Notes under the pieces: generated by a model
What the model was told of the DNA's origin: nothing
Seen by the model: only the letters and a program-made list of their open reading frames with translations
Database searches by the model: none
Program-made: the position numbers and the translations under genes
Shown here: positions 1 to 10,179 of the stretch, piece after piece
Layout: the number at the start of each line of letters is the position of its first letter
Position numbering within the stretch: position 1 is the first letter of the stretch
Assembly: GCA_018136815.1 (NCBI GenBank)
Contig: CM030938.1
Location: forward strand, 1,834,202 to 1,898,201
Length of the DNA: 64,000 nucleotides
DNA from: Isochrysis galbana
Taxonomy: Eukaryota > Haptophyta > Isochrysidales > Isochrysidaceae
Direction: 5' to 3'

Positions 1-240
1 GATTTTCGTGGGGTAGAAGGGGGGTCGCGCGCCGGGGGGGGGGGTCTGGGGGGGCAGGTAAGGGGGGTCCCTAGGGAATCCTTGGACACCCAGGAGGGGT
101 GGAAAATGGTGGTAAAAAAGAGAAATATCATCGAAATTTGGGGGTGCGGGTGCGGGCTCGAAATGTGAACGAAACCTCAATCCCAAACAACAATCAAAAT
201 TTGGGCGAGTTGAAAACGAAATCCTGACCCCAGCCTAGGG
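1..240 (+). repeat. Left-edge copy of dispersed repeat family R2 (partial)
   Basis: Positions about 45-125 match 45,541-45,620 on the same strand. Both carry a GGGGCAGGTA-like start, a G run, GGAATCCTTGGACAC and a purine stretch ending in TTAAAAAGAG or TAAAAAAGAG. The full-looking copy near 45.5 kb continues to a GTTTGACCGCC end. Here the homology fades after about 180. No gene is seen before 1,010. Confidence 0.5.
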
Positions 241-519
241 ACGGATGGGGTGCAGGGCTCCTCGCCCAGAGCCCTTGTTTCTTGTTTTTCCTGCGTTGGC
301 CTTGGTGCGTGTGGGTCGGCGACGCGGGGAGGCCGCGTGCCGGTGGCGTCCCCCTCGCGTCTCGGGAGACGACGGCTCGATCGATCGCCCCCTTCTATTT
401 TTGGATGGGGACGGGGAGAGAGGGAGAAAAGGGGGGTGGTTCTGTGTTTAGTGTTTAGAGAGGTGACGAACGAGAAACGGAGGAAACGGATCTCTTGCTG
501 TGTGGAGCGTTCGCGGGTG

Positions 520-571
520 TTGCTGCGGGGGGGGAGAGAGAGAAGGAGAGGGAGAGAGAGAGAAAGAGAAG

Positions 572-614
<43 letters not shown>

Positions 615-915
615 GGAGAGGGCGAGAGAGACGGGAGAGAGAGAGAGAGAGGGAGAGAGAGAGGGAGAGAGAGGGAGGGGAGCGGGGGGAGGAGAGAGGA
701 GAAAGAGGGCGAGAGAAGTGGAGAGTTTGATGAAAGGTGCGGTTACAGTCTCTAGGATTGGCTCGACTTTTCCCGCGGCCGCCCCGAGCTCGCACTCCTC
801 CCGGGAGAGGGGCGGGGCGGGCGCAGTGGCAGAGGGAGGGAGAGGGAGGGAGGGAGGGAGAGAGAGAGAGAGAGGGAGGGAGGGAGGGAGGGAGGGAGGG
901 AGGGAGGACGAGCTC
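520..915. repeat. GA-rich low-complexity tracts
   Basis: Two purine tracts (about 530-720 of GA/GGGA repeats and about 836-907 of GGGA/GA repeats) are separated by ordinary sequence. They create long open frames of Arg/Glu/Gly on + and Ser/Leu/Pro on -, which I do not regard as genes. They lie in the presumed 5' flank of the gene starting at 1,010. Confidence 0.85.
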
Positions 916-1009
916 GATGGACGCCTCGCCATGTCACCTTGCGCCCCACCCGCCCCACCCGAGTGATCCTCCAGCCGCGTCTCTGCCCCATCCGCCGCCA
1001 CACACCTTG

Positions 1010-1690
1010 ATGCCGCGTGAGGCAAAGGAGTCCTTGTCGCGGAAGCGTGGGCGTGCGCTGTCCATCTCCTGGGGCACCGTGCACGAGTACCAATTCACGC
1101 CCACACTCGACGCCTCCAAGGTCTCTATTACTGAGGGGCCGCCCATTGGTCTGGGAGATCTCCAGTCCTCCGTCCACCACAAATCAGTCGAGGCATACCA
1201 CTTGAAGCGCTTCTCGGGGCCGAGCGATGAGCGCAGGGTCAACATTATACCACCAGAAGAGCGCCTCGCGGCCGTCCGTCAGGTGCGCCGGATAGAGTCC
1301 ATCGAGCACGAGCTCAATGTGCAAGAGGCAACAAGGCGGGGGCGCATGGAGACGGTGCGCGAGCTGTTCGCCGAGGAAATCGCAGCACGCCGCGCACAGC
1401 GTGAGCAGGCTGCCCACAAACACGTCGAGGCAACCGTCGCCAGCAGCTCCGTGGCAGGCACCGGCACACCCCCATCGGTCAAAACAGAGTCCATCCGGGC
1501 CATCGATTCGCAAGAGAAGGCCGGTGTGGTGCGAGAGCACATCCTGCGGAGAGTACCTGCCCGATCCACCGCTTCCGCCTCTTCCAAGCTGGTGAACAAA
1601 CAAAATTGGCCAGATGCTAGGCACGTGCCGGATGTTGCGTCTGAGCCGGCCGCAGGACCCGCCTCGCCTTACTCTGTGGTGGTGCGGTAA
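1010..1690 (+). CDS. Conserved microalgal hypothetical protein with SWGTVHxYxF/GPPIGLG domain
   Basis: A 226-residue protein. The frame stays open further upstream, but only through the GA microsatellite, so I chose the ATG at 1,010. Residues 16-49 carry a pattern widespread in haptophyte and stramenopile proteins of unknown role: an SxSWGTVHxYxF segment followed by a GPPIGLG turn. In related proteins the pattern reads roughly VSFGTVEVREYxR...GPPIxLGW. After it comes a charged helical stretch (residues about 80-140, rich in Arg, Glu and Gln, probably coiled) and a Ser/Thr/Ala-rich tail. No signal peptide or membrane segment is visible. No catalytic motif can be named. The family assignment rests on recognition of the motif only, and the function is unknown. 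The ORF appears to be intronless. Confidence 0.6.
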   Translation: MPREAKESLSRKRGRALSISWGTVHEYQFTPTLDASKVSITEGPPIGLGDLQSSVHHKSVEAYHLKRFSGPSDERRVNIIPPEERLAAVRQVRRIESIEHELNVQEATRRGRMETVRELFAEEIAARRAQREQAAHKHVEATVASSSVAGTGTPPSVKTESIRAIDSQEKAGVVREHILRRVPARSTASASSKLVNKQNWPDARHVPDVASEPAAGPASPYSVVVR

Positions 1691-2869
1691 TGTGTGAGAG
1701 GTGCAACCGTTGAGATGCCAACGCGGGGCACCATCTTCTGCCGGACCTCCCTTTCCCGTGGTTTGAAAGTATACGTATGTGAGTCGGCAACCGGCGATGT
1801 CCCGCCTAACGTCTAGAAACGGCTAGCCCCATTCGCCCCCATCGCCGCTTTCTAAGTTCTGCTCTCGCAATCCGCAGCTGCTCATATGACTCTCTAGCAT
1901 GCGGGTTGCAAACACTCGTGATGAGCTTTTTGTGAAAGTGATGGTCGAGGTTTTCCCGCATGTCAAGCCATGGTGCGCGAGTCGTGCTCCTAGTGCTCTC
2001 TCGCTTCTTGGCCCTTCTGCCGCCTTCCGGTCGATGTACATACGAGTGCGTCTATCTCGTCCTTGGTGTCCGGGCCCCGGTGCTTGCTAGATATATCGTG
2101 AACAATCGATATGTAACGCGCCAAACAAATCAAAGCCGAAGAAAAGCGTCTCGTCCAGTGCCGAAAGTGGACCATCGGATGTCGATAATAGTTTTGAAAT
2201 CGTAAGTGACTGGCTGGCTTGAGCCATACCAGGTTGTGCTTGAGTGTTGGGAAAGGGGCCCTGGGATGTAACATCCCGTGTGAGACGCATGGGAGGCGCG
2301 GCACCGGGACGAAGGCGGCACACCAGAGGAGGGGGCACACGGACGGGCGGCCAAGGCGGTGGCGCAGTGGCGCATGAGCCTCAGCCGGACAAGGGAGGGA
2401 CGGAGACGGAGGCGAGCCACTAGCCCGGGAAGGCCAGGATGCTGTGCAAGGCCTTCTCGTCGTCGGCGAGCTAGGCGTCGCGCTGGGGCGAGTTGAGCAC
2501 TTCGCGTGCGGTGGCGGGTACGACGAAGCGGAAGCGGGCGGGGCGCGGGGCCGGAGGCCGGAGAGAGTGGTGGCGTCGATGACGACGTACTTGGTGGCCT
2601 TGTGGAGCTGGGAGCATTGTGGGGGGGCCGGGGGAGCGGAAGGGGTAGGGCGGTCAAACAATTTTTTGTTAGGGGTAAAAAAATGACCAACTCAGAATTG
2701 AGGAAATTCGAGGATTTTTTCGGTAGAAAGTTCCCGATACACCCAAGCAAGCACATATCCGGGGCCCATTAGGATCCGGACACCCCCCTTAGGCCCCCAC
2801 AACAAAACGTTGTTAAAAATGACAGAAGACGCAAAAATTATCGCTGAAGCTTGAAAAGCTGAACTTCAA

Positions 2870-3345
2870 GTCGAGACCAGGCGCGCTGCGTGCCCGTTTT
2901 CGACGATCCATCGATCCATCTCCATCCGGATGGGGGACCCCACCAGAAACCAAATACACAGGACCCACCCGGATGGCGACGCCAATCGGGCAGGCCGCGC
3001 CCCGAACCCTCGTCGAAATCACCCATCCACCGAGCCCATTGAACGTTGAGCCGTCGCCGAGGGAGGCCCGGAGAGCCCAACTTCGAACCGATGCCGGGCG
3101 CGCTGCGTGCCCGTTTTCGACGATCCATCCGGATGGGGGACCCCACCAGATATCAAATACACATGTCACACCCGGATGGTCACGCCAATCGGGTAGGCCG
3201 CGCCCCGAAACCTCGTCGAAATCACCCATCCGCCGAGCCCGTTGAACGTCGAGCCGTCGCCGAGGGAGGCCCGGAGAGCCCAACGTCGAACCGATGCCGG
3301 GCGCGCTGCGTGCCCGTTTTCGACGATCCATCCGGATGGGGATGG
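2870..3345 (+). repeat. Tandem repeat, ~203-217 bp unit, about 2.3 copies
   Basis: The word GCGCGCTGCGTGCCCGTTTT occurs at 2,881, 3,098 and 3,301, giving periods of 217 and 203. Between these anchors the copies share a CGACGATCCATC box, GGATGGGGGACCCCACC, a GGCGACGCCAATCGGG-like box and GTTGAGCCGTCGCCGAGG, with scattered substitutions and small indels. The third copy is cut short where another dispersed segment starts near 3,361. Confidence 0.85.
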
Positions 3346-3360
3346 GGATGGGGGACCCAG

Positions 3361-3478
3361 CTCCTCACAGCGCGCACGCGGCTACCATGGCTGCCCGAGG
3401 CCCCACCCCGACCATCCCGACTCGCCCCTCGCACCTCTCAGGATTCGCCCGCTCGAACTCGGCATCGAGAACTAGGAT
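3361..3478 (+). repeat. Dispersed repeat segment shared with 41,816-41,928
   Basis: A CACAGCGCGCACGCGGCTAC-like start, a CCCGACCATCCCGAC box and an ACTCGGCATCGAGAAC end occur in the same order and strand at both places. Small internal indels separate the copies. Nothing in the segment looks protein-coding. Confidence 0.75.
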
Positions 3479-4841
3479 CAGCTCACCGACGCTGACGCGG
3501 CCGTCCACGCGTGGCTGACGAGCATCCGCCTTCAGGTACACGGGCCGGCGACCGCAACCATCTACCGGAGAACTCCCCCCCCCACTGAGTAGTGGTAGTG
3601 GGGAGGGCGTACGGTGGTCGCCGGCGGAGATGGCGGCTAAAAAACTTGCCTTCAAGTGGCACCTTCACAAAAGTACCCGAACCAACTGCGCAAAGCCCAA
3701 AGTCCAAACTGGCACCTTCACAGGTTTCATTGCCGACTTACTGGGTTTTCACCCCAATGAGCGTGTGGCGTGTGGGGAGCTTTAACGGGAGCCGGGGAGC
3801 CGGGGGCATGCGAGGGGGGAGGTATAATCTGGTGCTTAGTTTTCTTTGTGCCATGGGATTTGGTGCGGTCATGTGCGTCGTGGCTTGGCGTCTTGGTACA
3901 AGGCTAGTGAGAGTAGCAGTACTAATGCTCAATAATATTATTATAGCTACTACTAGCAGATGAAGGCGCCGCGAAAAGCGAAGACGCGCTTGCGCAAGCG
4001 TGACGGGACTTCTATTATATGTGCTACATATCATTGTCATTGTCATAAGCATAGGTTCTCGTTTTGCGTGCAGACAAGCCTTATCTCCCAGCCCACCTTC
4101 CCTCCCTTTTCAACTCGCGCGCCCACGTACTGGCACGCCTGGGCGCGCTCGCATGAAGCACAAGTGGAACGGAGCCTCAGGAGGATGTATTCTCACCACC
4201 CAACAGACAATCTTACGACTTAGTACATGTGTTTACCCAAGGCGAGCCCAAGAGCCTTGCGTGCCTCAATTGCGCATTGGTCGATGAGACCTAATAGGGG
4301 CCATACGCAGTCACATTAATTGGTGAACAACGCGTTGGCCCCGGCACCGACGAGCTGTACCAAGAGGACTAGCACTTCATCACATTTGATGAGCGTATTA
4401 TCAATGGAATAGTAGCTCTAGCGAAGCACTTGGCGAGAAAATTGCGTCTGCTATCCTGTGTAGCCGCTTGCAGGTCTGCAACGTGTATTCATCGAGCGGA
4501 TCCTCTTGATGCGATGCTGTGGCAAGTTTGTTGTCCGAGGAGGGGATCATATCTTTGTGTGCACCTCATTTCACACCAATATCCAGGTCGAGTGCACGGG
4601 CCTCACGAGGTGCTGCGTGTGAAGTGCGATTAGTTGACTGAAGCGATTAGTTGACTGAAGCCGCTATATGATCGCCGCGGAATAGATTTGCAACCATCTA
4701 GTTGGCACCTAACCGCTGCAGCTTGTGCCAAGCCAGCATGCCCAGAGGATGGGATGCACACAGCTGAAAGTCTAGACGGCATGCATGCCAAGGCACAGAG
4801 CAACCATCGTTGAAGAGTAAGGGCGGTCTCAGCCTCCCATC

Positions 4842-5393
4842 TCACCTACTCCTGGCTCTTTGCTCTCGGTGTTCGGCAAGTTGCGCCTTCCACACCCTGA
4901 CCAACTTCACAGCAAGCTCTGCAACAGCGGGCGAACTGTGCTTTCGCAACTTGCCTACCAGAAGACCAATGTTAGTTGCCTCGAGCAGTGGGCGCGTACA
5001 GGGCATTGCTGCGAGGCGTCTCAAGAGCGCCAGACAGGCCTCCTCGTCCCCCTTGTCCACAGCAGCGGACAGTCTGTGCCGTATATTGAGCACATCGCCT
5101 TCCCCAAGGTAGAGCGTGGTTGGTACGCCTTCGAGTGCTGAAGCATGCCTCTCGCCACGGCTCCAGTCAACAACGCCACGCAGACTCTGTAATGTTGCCT
5201 GGCGTAGTTGTCCTGAAGACGAGGAGCTGCTAGGGAACTGATCGTTTGCGCCACGCTTCCACTGCACCGGCAGCGCAGTAAGCTTTGTCTGTCCTGCCAT
5301 GTGTGACGTCGAGCTCTTGGCAATGGCCTTTTTTGGCTTTGTGGACATGAGGCAAGACCTTCTGTTGGCCGTGACACTTGGACGGGATTGCAC
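4842..5393 (-). CDS. TFIIS N-terminal (LW) domain protein
   Basis: The ORF is 183 residues from the first ATG, or 168 from a second in-frame ATG at 5,348, which is equally likely. Residues about 105-173 match the four-helix LW/TFS2N bundle found in the transcription elongation factor TFIIS, Elongin A, Med26 and IWS1. The visible hallmarks are an LLRRL helix, a PLLEATNIG turn, a VGKLRKH helix and a closing LVRVWKAQL helix with the conserved Trp-Lys. The preceding 100 residues are basic and Ser-rich. The protein stops just after the domain, so it lacks the Pol II-binding and zinc-ribbon parts of TFIIS. It is either a stand-alone LW protein or the last exon of a longer one. It lies head-to-head with the gene at 5,938, about 545 bp apart. 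The likely role is nuclear, in Pol II transcription. Confidence 0.7.
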   Translation of the reverse strand: MQSRPSVTANRRSCLMSTKPKKAIAKSSTSHMAGQTKLTALPVQWKRGANDQFPSSSSSSGQLRQATLQSLRGVVDWSRGERHASALEGVPTTLYLGEGDVLNIRHRLSAAVDKGDEEACLALLRRLAAMPCTRPLLEATNIGLLVGKLRKHSSPAVAELAVKLVRVWKAQLAEHREQRARSR

Positions 5394-5937
5394 GAAGTTG
5401 GCTCCCCGCCGCGAGAGCGCACGTGCGAGGCCGAGGGAGCAGAGCGAGGGTGAGAGAGACCACAGCGGTGGGGGGAAGGGGGGGCAGGGGGCTGTGTGGC
5501 TAGGGCGTGGAGCTCGGCGCGGAGGCCATCCACTTCTCTCTGTGTATGTGATAGAGCTCTTCTAGTGGAGTATTTCTCATGCTCGGTCTTCACCTCTCTC
5601 TCTCTCTTCTCCTCTCGTTCTTCTATTCTTCTCTTTTCTCCTCCGGGACGAGTAGTCCCTCCGACTATAGAAGTATTATCTCTATTCCCTACCACCAACG
5701 TCCCTTCTTTCTGACGTGGGAATCCAAACTCTCTTCTCTCCCCTCTTCTCTTTCTCCTCTCTCTCTCTGCTCTTTCCCTTCTGGAAGTGGTTTGCGCGCC
5801 AAAACGGAACCCCTCGGTCGCTCCGGCGATGTACCCCTCGCGGTATCTCTCAGCCGGAAAGGGAAAGGGAAGGGGGGGGGGACTCGAGCCGCGGGGGAGG
5901 GGGGGGGGCGCCGGCCGCCGCCGCGCTCCTCGCCACC
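5394..5937. promoter_or_regulatory. Shared 5' region between divergent genes, CT-rich
   Basis: This 544-bp gap separates two divergent start codons. Its right half (about 5,585-5,780) is dense in CTCTCT/TTCTCTC, like the pyrimidine-rich leaders seen before other genes here. The + start at 5,938 has a strong GCCACCATG context. No TATA box stands out. Confidence 0.45.
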
Positions 5938-7656
5938 ATGATGGACAGCCTGGCCGAGAACATGACGAACGCTCAGATCCACGAGGCGGGCTCGTTCGAG
6001 CCGATCTTGGGCGGCGTGCCAGGCGGATCCGTACGCTCCATCTTCTTCTACAACGCCGACATCGAGCTGGGGAGCGAGGCAGGGCTGCTGCTGTTTGAGC
6101 CACGCTACCGCCTCATGGTACAGAGGGCGATGTGGGAGCCAGACAGGCGGCGGCAGATCATCTTCCTGCCCAACTTTCAGCGGTACATCGGCGCCCATGG
6201 CGACATCGGCGCGCTCGCGCACATCACGCGATACAGACCGATCCGTGACGGGAAGGCAGGGCTGCCGCGAGCCGAGGTGACGCTGCGCTTCACAGACAGG
6301 GTCCTTGTGCTCTTCCACTGGGAGCAGCCGCGTACCGACAGTCTGCACGAGTGCACGTTCACAATGATCCCGCCGCTCCCGCCACCATCGAGTCTTCTTG
6401 AGCGCCTGCTCGACTGCCTGCATCAGTCGACTGACATGCAGTACACAGTCTCAACCAAGAGAGGTTTCCTCAACATCCACTCGGAGCCTACAGACGTGTT
6501 TGATGTGACCAACATCGTGGGCACTCTCATCGATGGTGAGGTCATCACCGAAATTGAGAGGTATGGCAGCTGGGTGCGGCACGAGCGCGGCTGGTCAATC
6601 TCGCGCATCCGGGGTGACCGCTTCGTCTGGCTTGTTCCAATGGCGCCGGTCGCGGCAGAGTTGCCTGCAGGAGTGACAATGGTGCCCACTTCCAACAACG
6701 CACGCGTGCAGCACGTGCTGCTCCACGCACCCTCTTGCGACGCGGCCTCCGCGGCGCGCGCCTACCTGGAAGAACTCTTGCCTGACTCCTCCTCGTGCAT
6801 CGTCGAGGCGATCCTGCCGCCCGCCGACGAGACGGAGCTCATCTCAGATGCCATTGAGAGGATAGCGGAGGCTGTCCGCAGGTACGGGGTTAAGCACAGT
6901 GACCTGGTGGAGCCTGAGCGGGCGAGTGTCGGAGACGAATTTGCGGCGCAGCTTCAGCATGTGCAATCTCTCACAGCAAAGGAGTTGCGCGACGCGAGCC
7001 GCCTGTTGGGCGCAGATCACTCTGCGTGCATCGAACGAGAGGAGCTCGTCGCACTTGTACGCTCGGCCCTCGGTGTTGCCGCAGAGCGTCTCGCAGGGGC
7101 CGTCGCCGCCCAGCAGCTGTTGGCGGGCGCGCCAGTGCCGATCGCGTGTGGAGCTCCATGTGGCATGCGCATCGTGGCTTGCCTCTTCACTCAGCCGGGT
7201 GAACCGCCTCTTGGCGCTTGCACAGCTGCGAGGGAGGGGACGTCATCCGATGGCTTCACTCTACCCATCCCGCTGCGACGAACGTTGCCGGGCTTGCTGC
7301 GACGCTCTTTCAACGAACAGTACTCGTGGGAGATCGCCAACTTGCCGCTATGCTCTTCCATAGAGTCGCCGACGCCGCAGCACGTGGCCGATGCCGCCGT
7401 GCTCTTGCTCCGTTCCGAACAAGACTCATGCACCTCGGTACAAGTCCCGGCACGCCTCGCGCGCACCTACATCGCTTCCACATCGGCAGGCATCTCTCGC
7501 ATGCTCCGCCGGGTCAATTGGCCACGGTTGCGCTTGATCTATCTGGGCCAAAAGCAGGATTCGTGCCTGTTCTCTAAGCTTGATGAAGATCTCGTTCGAA
7601 AAATCGGCGAGCATATTGTCGCCTACACGGAGGCCCCTAGGCAAGTGAACGCCTAG
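5938..7656 (+). CDS. Lon substrate-binding-domain-like protein with SH3-like segment
   Basis: A 572-residue protein from the ATG at 5,938, which sits in a good GCCACCATGATGG context. The frame upstream is open only through low-complexity DNA. Residues about 24-66 resemble the start of the Lon N-terminal (PUA-like) domain: a strand of the IFFYNADIELG type, then LLLFEPRYRLMVQRAM, matching the family's FEPRYRxMV signature. Residues about 175-235 look like a bacterial-type SH3 fold, with a hydrophobic ladder around GTLIDGEVITEIERYGSW. Residues about 343-375 form a SAP-like helix-turn-helix. The C-terminal 60 residues end in a short SKLDEDLVRKIGEHI helix that recalls F-box-type ends. The AAA+ and peptidase parts of Lon are absent, so it is not a protease. 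It may be a substrate-recognition or ubiquitin-pathway protein, but the function is inferred only. Confidence 0.62.
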   Translation: MMDSLAENMTNAQIHEAGSFEPILGGVPGGSVRSIFFYNADIELGSEAGLLLFEPRYRLMVQRAMWEPDRRRQIIFLPNFQRYIGAHGDIGALAHITRYRPIRDGKAGLPRAEVTLRFTDRVLVLFHWEQPRTDSLHECTFTMIPPLPPPSSLLERLLDCLHQSTDMQYTVSTKRGFLNIHSEPTDVFDVTNIVGTLIDGEVITEIERYGSWVRHERGWSISRIRGDRFVWLVPMAPVAAELPAGVTMVPTSNNARVQHVLLHAPSCDAASAARAYLEELLPDSSSCIVEAILPPADETELISDAIERIAEAVRRYGVKHSDLVEPERASVGDEFAAQLQHVQSLTAKELRDASRLLGADHSACIEREELVALVRSALGVAAERLAGAVAAQQLLAGAPVPIACGAPCGMRIVACLFTQPGEPPLGACTAAREGTSSDGFTLPIPLRRTLPGLLRRSFNEQYSWEIANLPLCSSIESPTPQHVADAAVLLLRSEQDSCTSVQVPARLARTYIASTSAGISRMLRRVNWPRLRLIYLGQKQDSCLFSKLDEDLVRKIGEHIVAYTEAPRQVNA

Positions 7657-8640
7657 TCGTGCAACGGTATAGAAGAGGTGCGAGGAAGCAAGGAATCGTC
7701 AGGTCAAGCCACTCAGATCATCTGAACGCCTTGTGCACGCAGTCGCGGATGCCTACGTTGCCAAGTGGGGATGTACGAGATCGATGTTCAGAAGGAGTGC
7801 GCCATTCCGTCTGTCTTCGTGAAGTATTTGCCAAAAAAAACCTAAAAAATTCCCCGCCACATGTGCATGTGCGGCGTGACGCAATGTGCTTAAAAAATAT
7901 TCTTGAAGACGCCTACTACTTTGCTATCCTTCGTCCCTCGCGCTGGGGACTACCCCTACCCCTGTCATCGCCCATGCCCCACCCTCACTCCCCTTTCTTT
8001 CGCCCCCCCCCCCCCCCCCGGTCCTTTTCGTTCGGCGTTCGGGCTTTCGGGGGGTCGACCCATGTGCACTACTTTGGGTGACTGCGAAGGGCGGTTTCAG
8101 CGAACGAATATGTATAGAAAGTAAGGAGGGAAGGAGGGAATCTACGCGCATAAAACGAAAGGAGCGGGAGGGTAGGCTTCGCGCTGGGGAAAAGTCCTCG
8201 ATCAGCAATGAACACCTACGACGAGAGCGAGAGCAGGCGCGGCGGGGGAACGACAGCAAGGAGGGACCAAAGAGAGATGTTGCGGGTAAGGAAGGGGCCT
8301 TGTACACTTGCCTCCCCCTATACGCCCCGACTAGGTTCCCCGCGCGACTCCCCCCGTCCGTAGCGCCCCGATTCCCTCCCCTTCGCGCTATCTCGATCGG
8401 CCCCCTCCCCCCGCGAAAGCCCTTTCCCTTCTCCTCCCTCCCGCCTTTCCCCCGAGTGCTCCCTTGAGTTTCCGCCCCCTTTCCCGTCTATTATTTTCCC
8501 GCGCGTCCCCCCCCCCCCCCCGCGCGTGACGTTTTTCCCCTGGTGTCCTCCGAACGCTCTTCGCCAGCGCCCGATCGCCCCTCGTGCTCCTCCCGTCTGT
8601 TCTCGCCCTCGCCCTCGTGCCGTAGTGTCTCGTGATGACT
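7657..8640. repeat. Intergenic with R1-type dispersed repeat (about 7,898-8,080)
   Basis: About 7,898-8,080 shares an ATTCTTGAAG start, a pyrimidine middle with TACCCCTACC and a C run, and a CTTTTCGTTCGG-like end with 47,380-47,530. The rest is CT/GA-rich with no gene. The zone 8,100-8,640 precedes the proline-rich ORF and could be part of a decayed retroelement leader, but I cannot show LTRs. Confidence 0.5.
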
Positions 8641-9306
8641 GAGAGTGCGCCCGCGCCATCCGACCTGTCTCCGCGTGCTCCTCCAGTCCCTCCTCGTCCA
8701 CCCCCCATGCCCCACATTGATCAAGCTTCTCATGTTATGTCCCAACTCTCTCTCTCACCAGACCACCCCACAGCCACAGCTTCACTCAGCCCACCACATG
8801 GTAGCGGAGGTGTGCCCTCCACGCCCTCCCACTCTCTCCCCGTGCCCCACACCCCCATCGCCGCCGCTCCCGAGCCACCCCCTGCCCCATCCGCCTTCCT
8901 CGAACCTGACCAGCCCTCCCAAATGACCTATCCACAGCCCACCCAAGCACACCATGCACAATCACAACCACACGGCTGGCCACAGCTCCCTAACGCCACC
9001 GCCACGCCCGCACAACCGACGTTCTACTCTCCCCTCCCGCACCTCGCCTCGCCCGAGCAGCCCTCCCCTCTCTCCCCCGTTGCCGCCTACCCAGCCTCCT
9101 TCTTCCCTCCTCCTCATCCAAGCCCTCAACACACCTCCACCAACCCACTCCCACCGAATCAGCCACCTCCTCCCCAATACCCCCCGCTCAACCACCCACC
9201 CCTCATCAGCTCCAGCCTCTATCGGCTCCCGCCAGGCGCCGTCCCCTCCCCATCCCCACTCCACCGCTGGCGAGAGGCAAGTAACGAGGAGCGGAAAAAA
9301 ATCTAA
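8635..9306 (+). CDS. Proline-rich ORF, gag-like N-terminus (remnant?)
   Basis: An ORF of about 223 residues built almost wholly of Pro, Ser, His, Ala and Thr, with no folded domain, starting at ATGACTGAGAG. The composition, with PPxP runs and SLSPPSSP-like stretches, closely resembles the N-terminal part of the gag ORF of the Ty3/gypsy element at 60.6-61.9 kb. That is a similarity of style, not demonstrable homology by eye. The frame ends where an R1 dispersed repeat begins (about 9,299), so the 3' end may have been replaced by that insertion. The alternative is a C-rich non-coding tract that happens to stay open. I favour an interrupted retroelement gag. Confidence 0.3.
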   Translation: MTESAPAPSDLSPRAPPVPPRPPPMPHIDQASHVMSQLSLSPDHPTATASLSPPHGSGGVPSTPSHSLPVPHTPIAAAPEPPPAPSAFLEPDQPSQMTYPQPTQAHHAQSQPHGWPQLPNATATPAQPTFYSPLPHLASPEQPSPLSPVAAYPASFFPPPHPSPQHTSTNPLPPNQPPPPQYPPLNHPPLISSSLYRLPPGAVPSPSPLHRWREASNEERKKI

Positions 9307-9455
9307 AGATCCAGGGCTAACGCTAACACCTATTGCTAGACTGGCATCCTCTTTCTACCTCCCGTTCGTTCATCGCCCTTACTTCCCTTTCCTTCGCCCC
9401 CTTACCTTCCCCCCCTCGTTCCTTTTACTTTGGTTTTGGGGGTGCGGCCCAAGTG
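9299..9455 (+). repeat. Dispersed repeat family R1, copy on + strand
   Basis: It matches 31,505-31,672 in reverse complement. Shared words in order are GAT(C/T)CAGGGCTA, ACACCTATTGCTAGAC, a pyrimidine-rich middle, TTCCCCCCCTC(G/A)TTCCTTT and GGGGGTGCGGCC. Weaker members with the same CTTCGGTTTTGGGGG-type end occur near 8.0 kb, 47.4 kb and 62.64-62.71 kb. The copies are about 150-180 bp and show no coding capacity, which suggests a small non-autonomous element. Confidence 0.75.
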
Positions 9456-10179
9456 CTCAGGTGCTCTGCTCCCATGGGCCCGGCTCGGAGTGCGAGTTCG
9501 AGGGAGGCCTTTCGTTATGCGCTATAGACTATCTATAGATGTCGTTGCCCTACCTATCGAGGTATTTTGTGCGCCGTGCTCGTATACTTGTGTCGTTTTG
9601 TTTGGTTCCCTCCTCGTGTCGGGATTGTCCTGGGTGCGCACTTAGTTCTTAGTTGTGCCTTGTGCCTATCGGATCCCTATCGTCTCGTCTCCCGGTTGAT
9701 TTCCGGGGTGGCTACAACCAAGTGTATCACTCGCAGACGCAGGTGAAGGTGCGGGTGAAGATATCCCCGCAGGCCTTGCAAAGACCCTGGCACCCTGGCA
9801 GAGCCCGGGGGCGGGCGTACGGGGCATCATGGCGCCCCAGCAACCAACTACAGCTACATTTAAAATTGCATGTACGTACATACAACATACAACTCCTCGA
9901 AAAAGACGCGAAACTTGCAAAACTTATTGCGAAACTTGGGCGGATTAGTGCGAAACTTTGCAAAACTTTTGCGCGAAACTTGGGGGGGTCCGGCGCGAAA
10001 CTCTTACCAGGCCCTATCAATGGTGGTGGCAGAGCAGGCGGTTGTCCTCCCGGCAGGCATCCATCGGCTTCCACTACATGCAAGTCCAAGTCTCCCCGGG
10101 TCCCGTACACCAGGCTTCATGGGCATGGGCTGGGACTGCGCGACGTGCAGCTGCCGCATGCTGCGGCGTCGCTGCGGGG
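9456..10179. other. Intergenic, no gene; iterated GCGAAACTTG words
   Basis: Open frames here have no recognisable content. Between 9,906 and 10,005 the word GCGAAACTT recurs about six times with AAAACTT spacers, a short irregular tandem array just upstream of the chromodomain ORF. Confidence 0.5.

Larger units (their letters stand above)
1691..4841. other. Intergenic, repeat-rich, no convincing gene
   Basis: This stretch has several overlapping open frames, none with recognisable domains or supportive codon pattern. It contains an R2 repeat end near 2,648-2,690 (minus), a tandem repeat at about 2,870-3,340, and a segment at 3,361-3,478 repeated near 41.8 kb. A 51-codon ORF at 3,630-3,785 was inspected and rejected. 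From 3,800 to 4,840 I see nothing annotatable. Confidence 0.6.

Noticed and set aside
250-1025. Several ORFs of 200-280 codons on both strands
   Set aside because: The same microsatellite effect around 530-910; composition is dipeptide repeats and there is no domain.
3630-3785. A 51-codon ORF with a GFxxNER-like end faintly recalling ribosomal protein L36
   Set aside because: The similarity is limited to a few residues, the N-terminus does not fit, and no neighbouring exon completes it.
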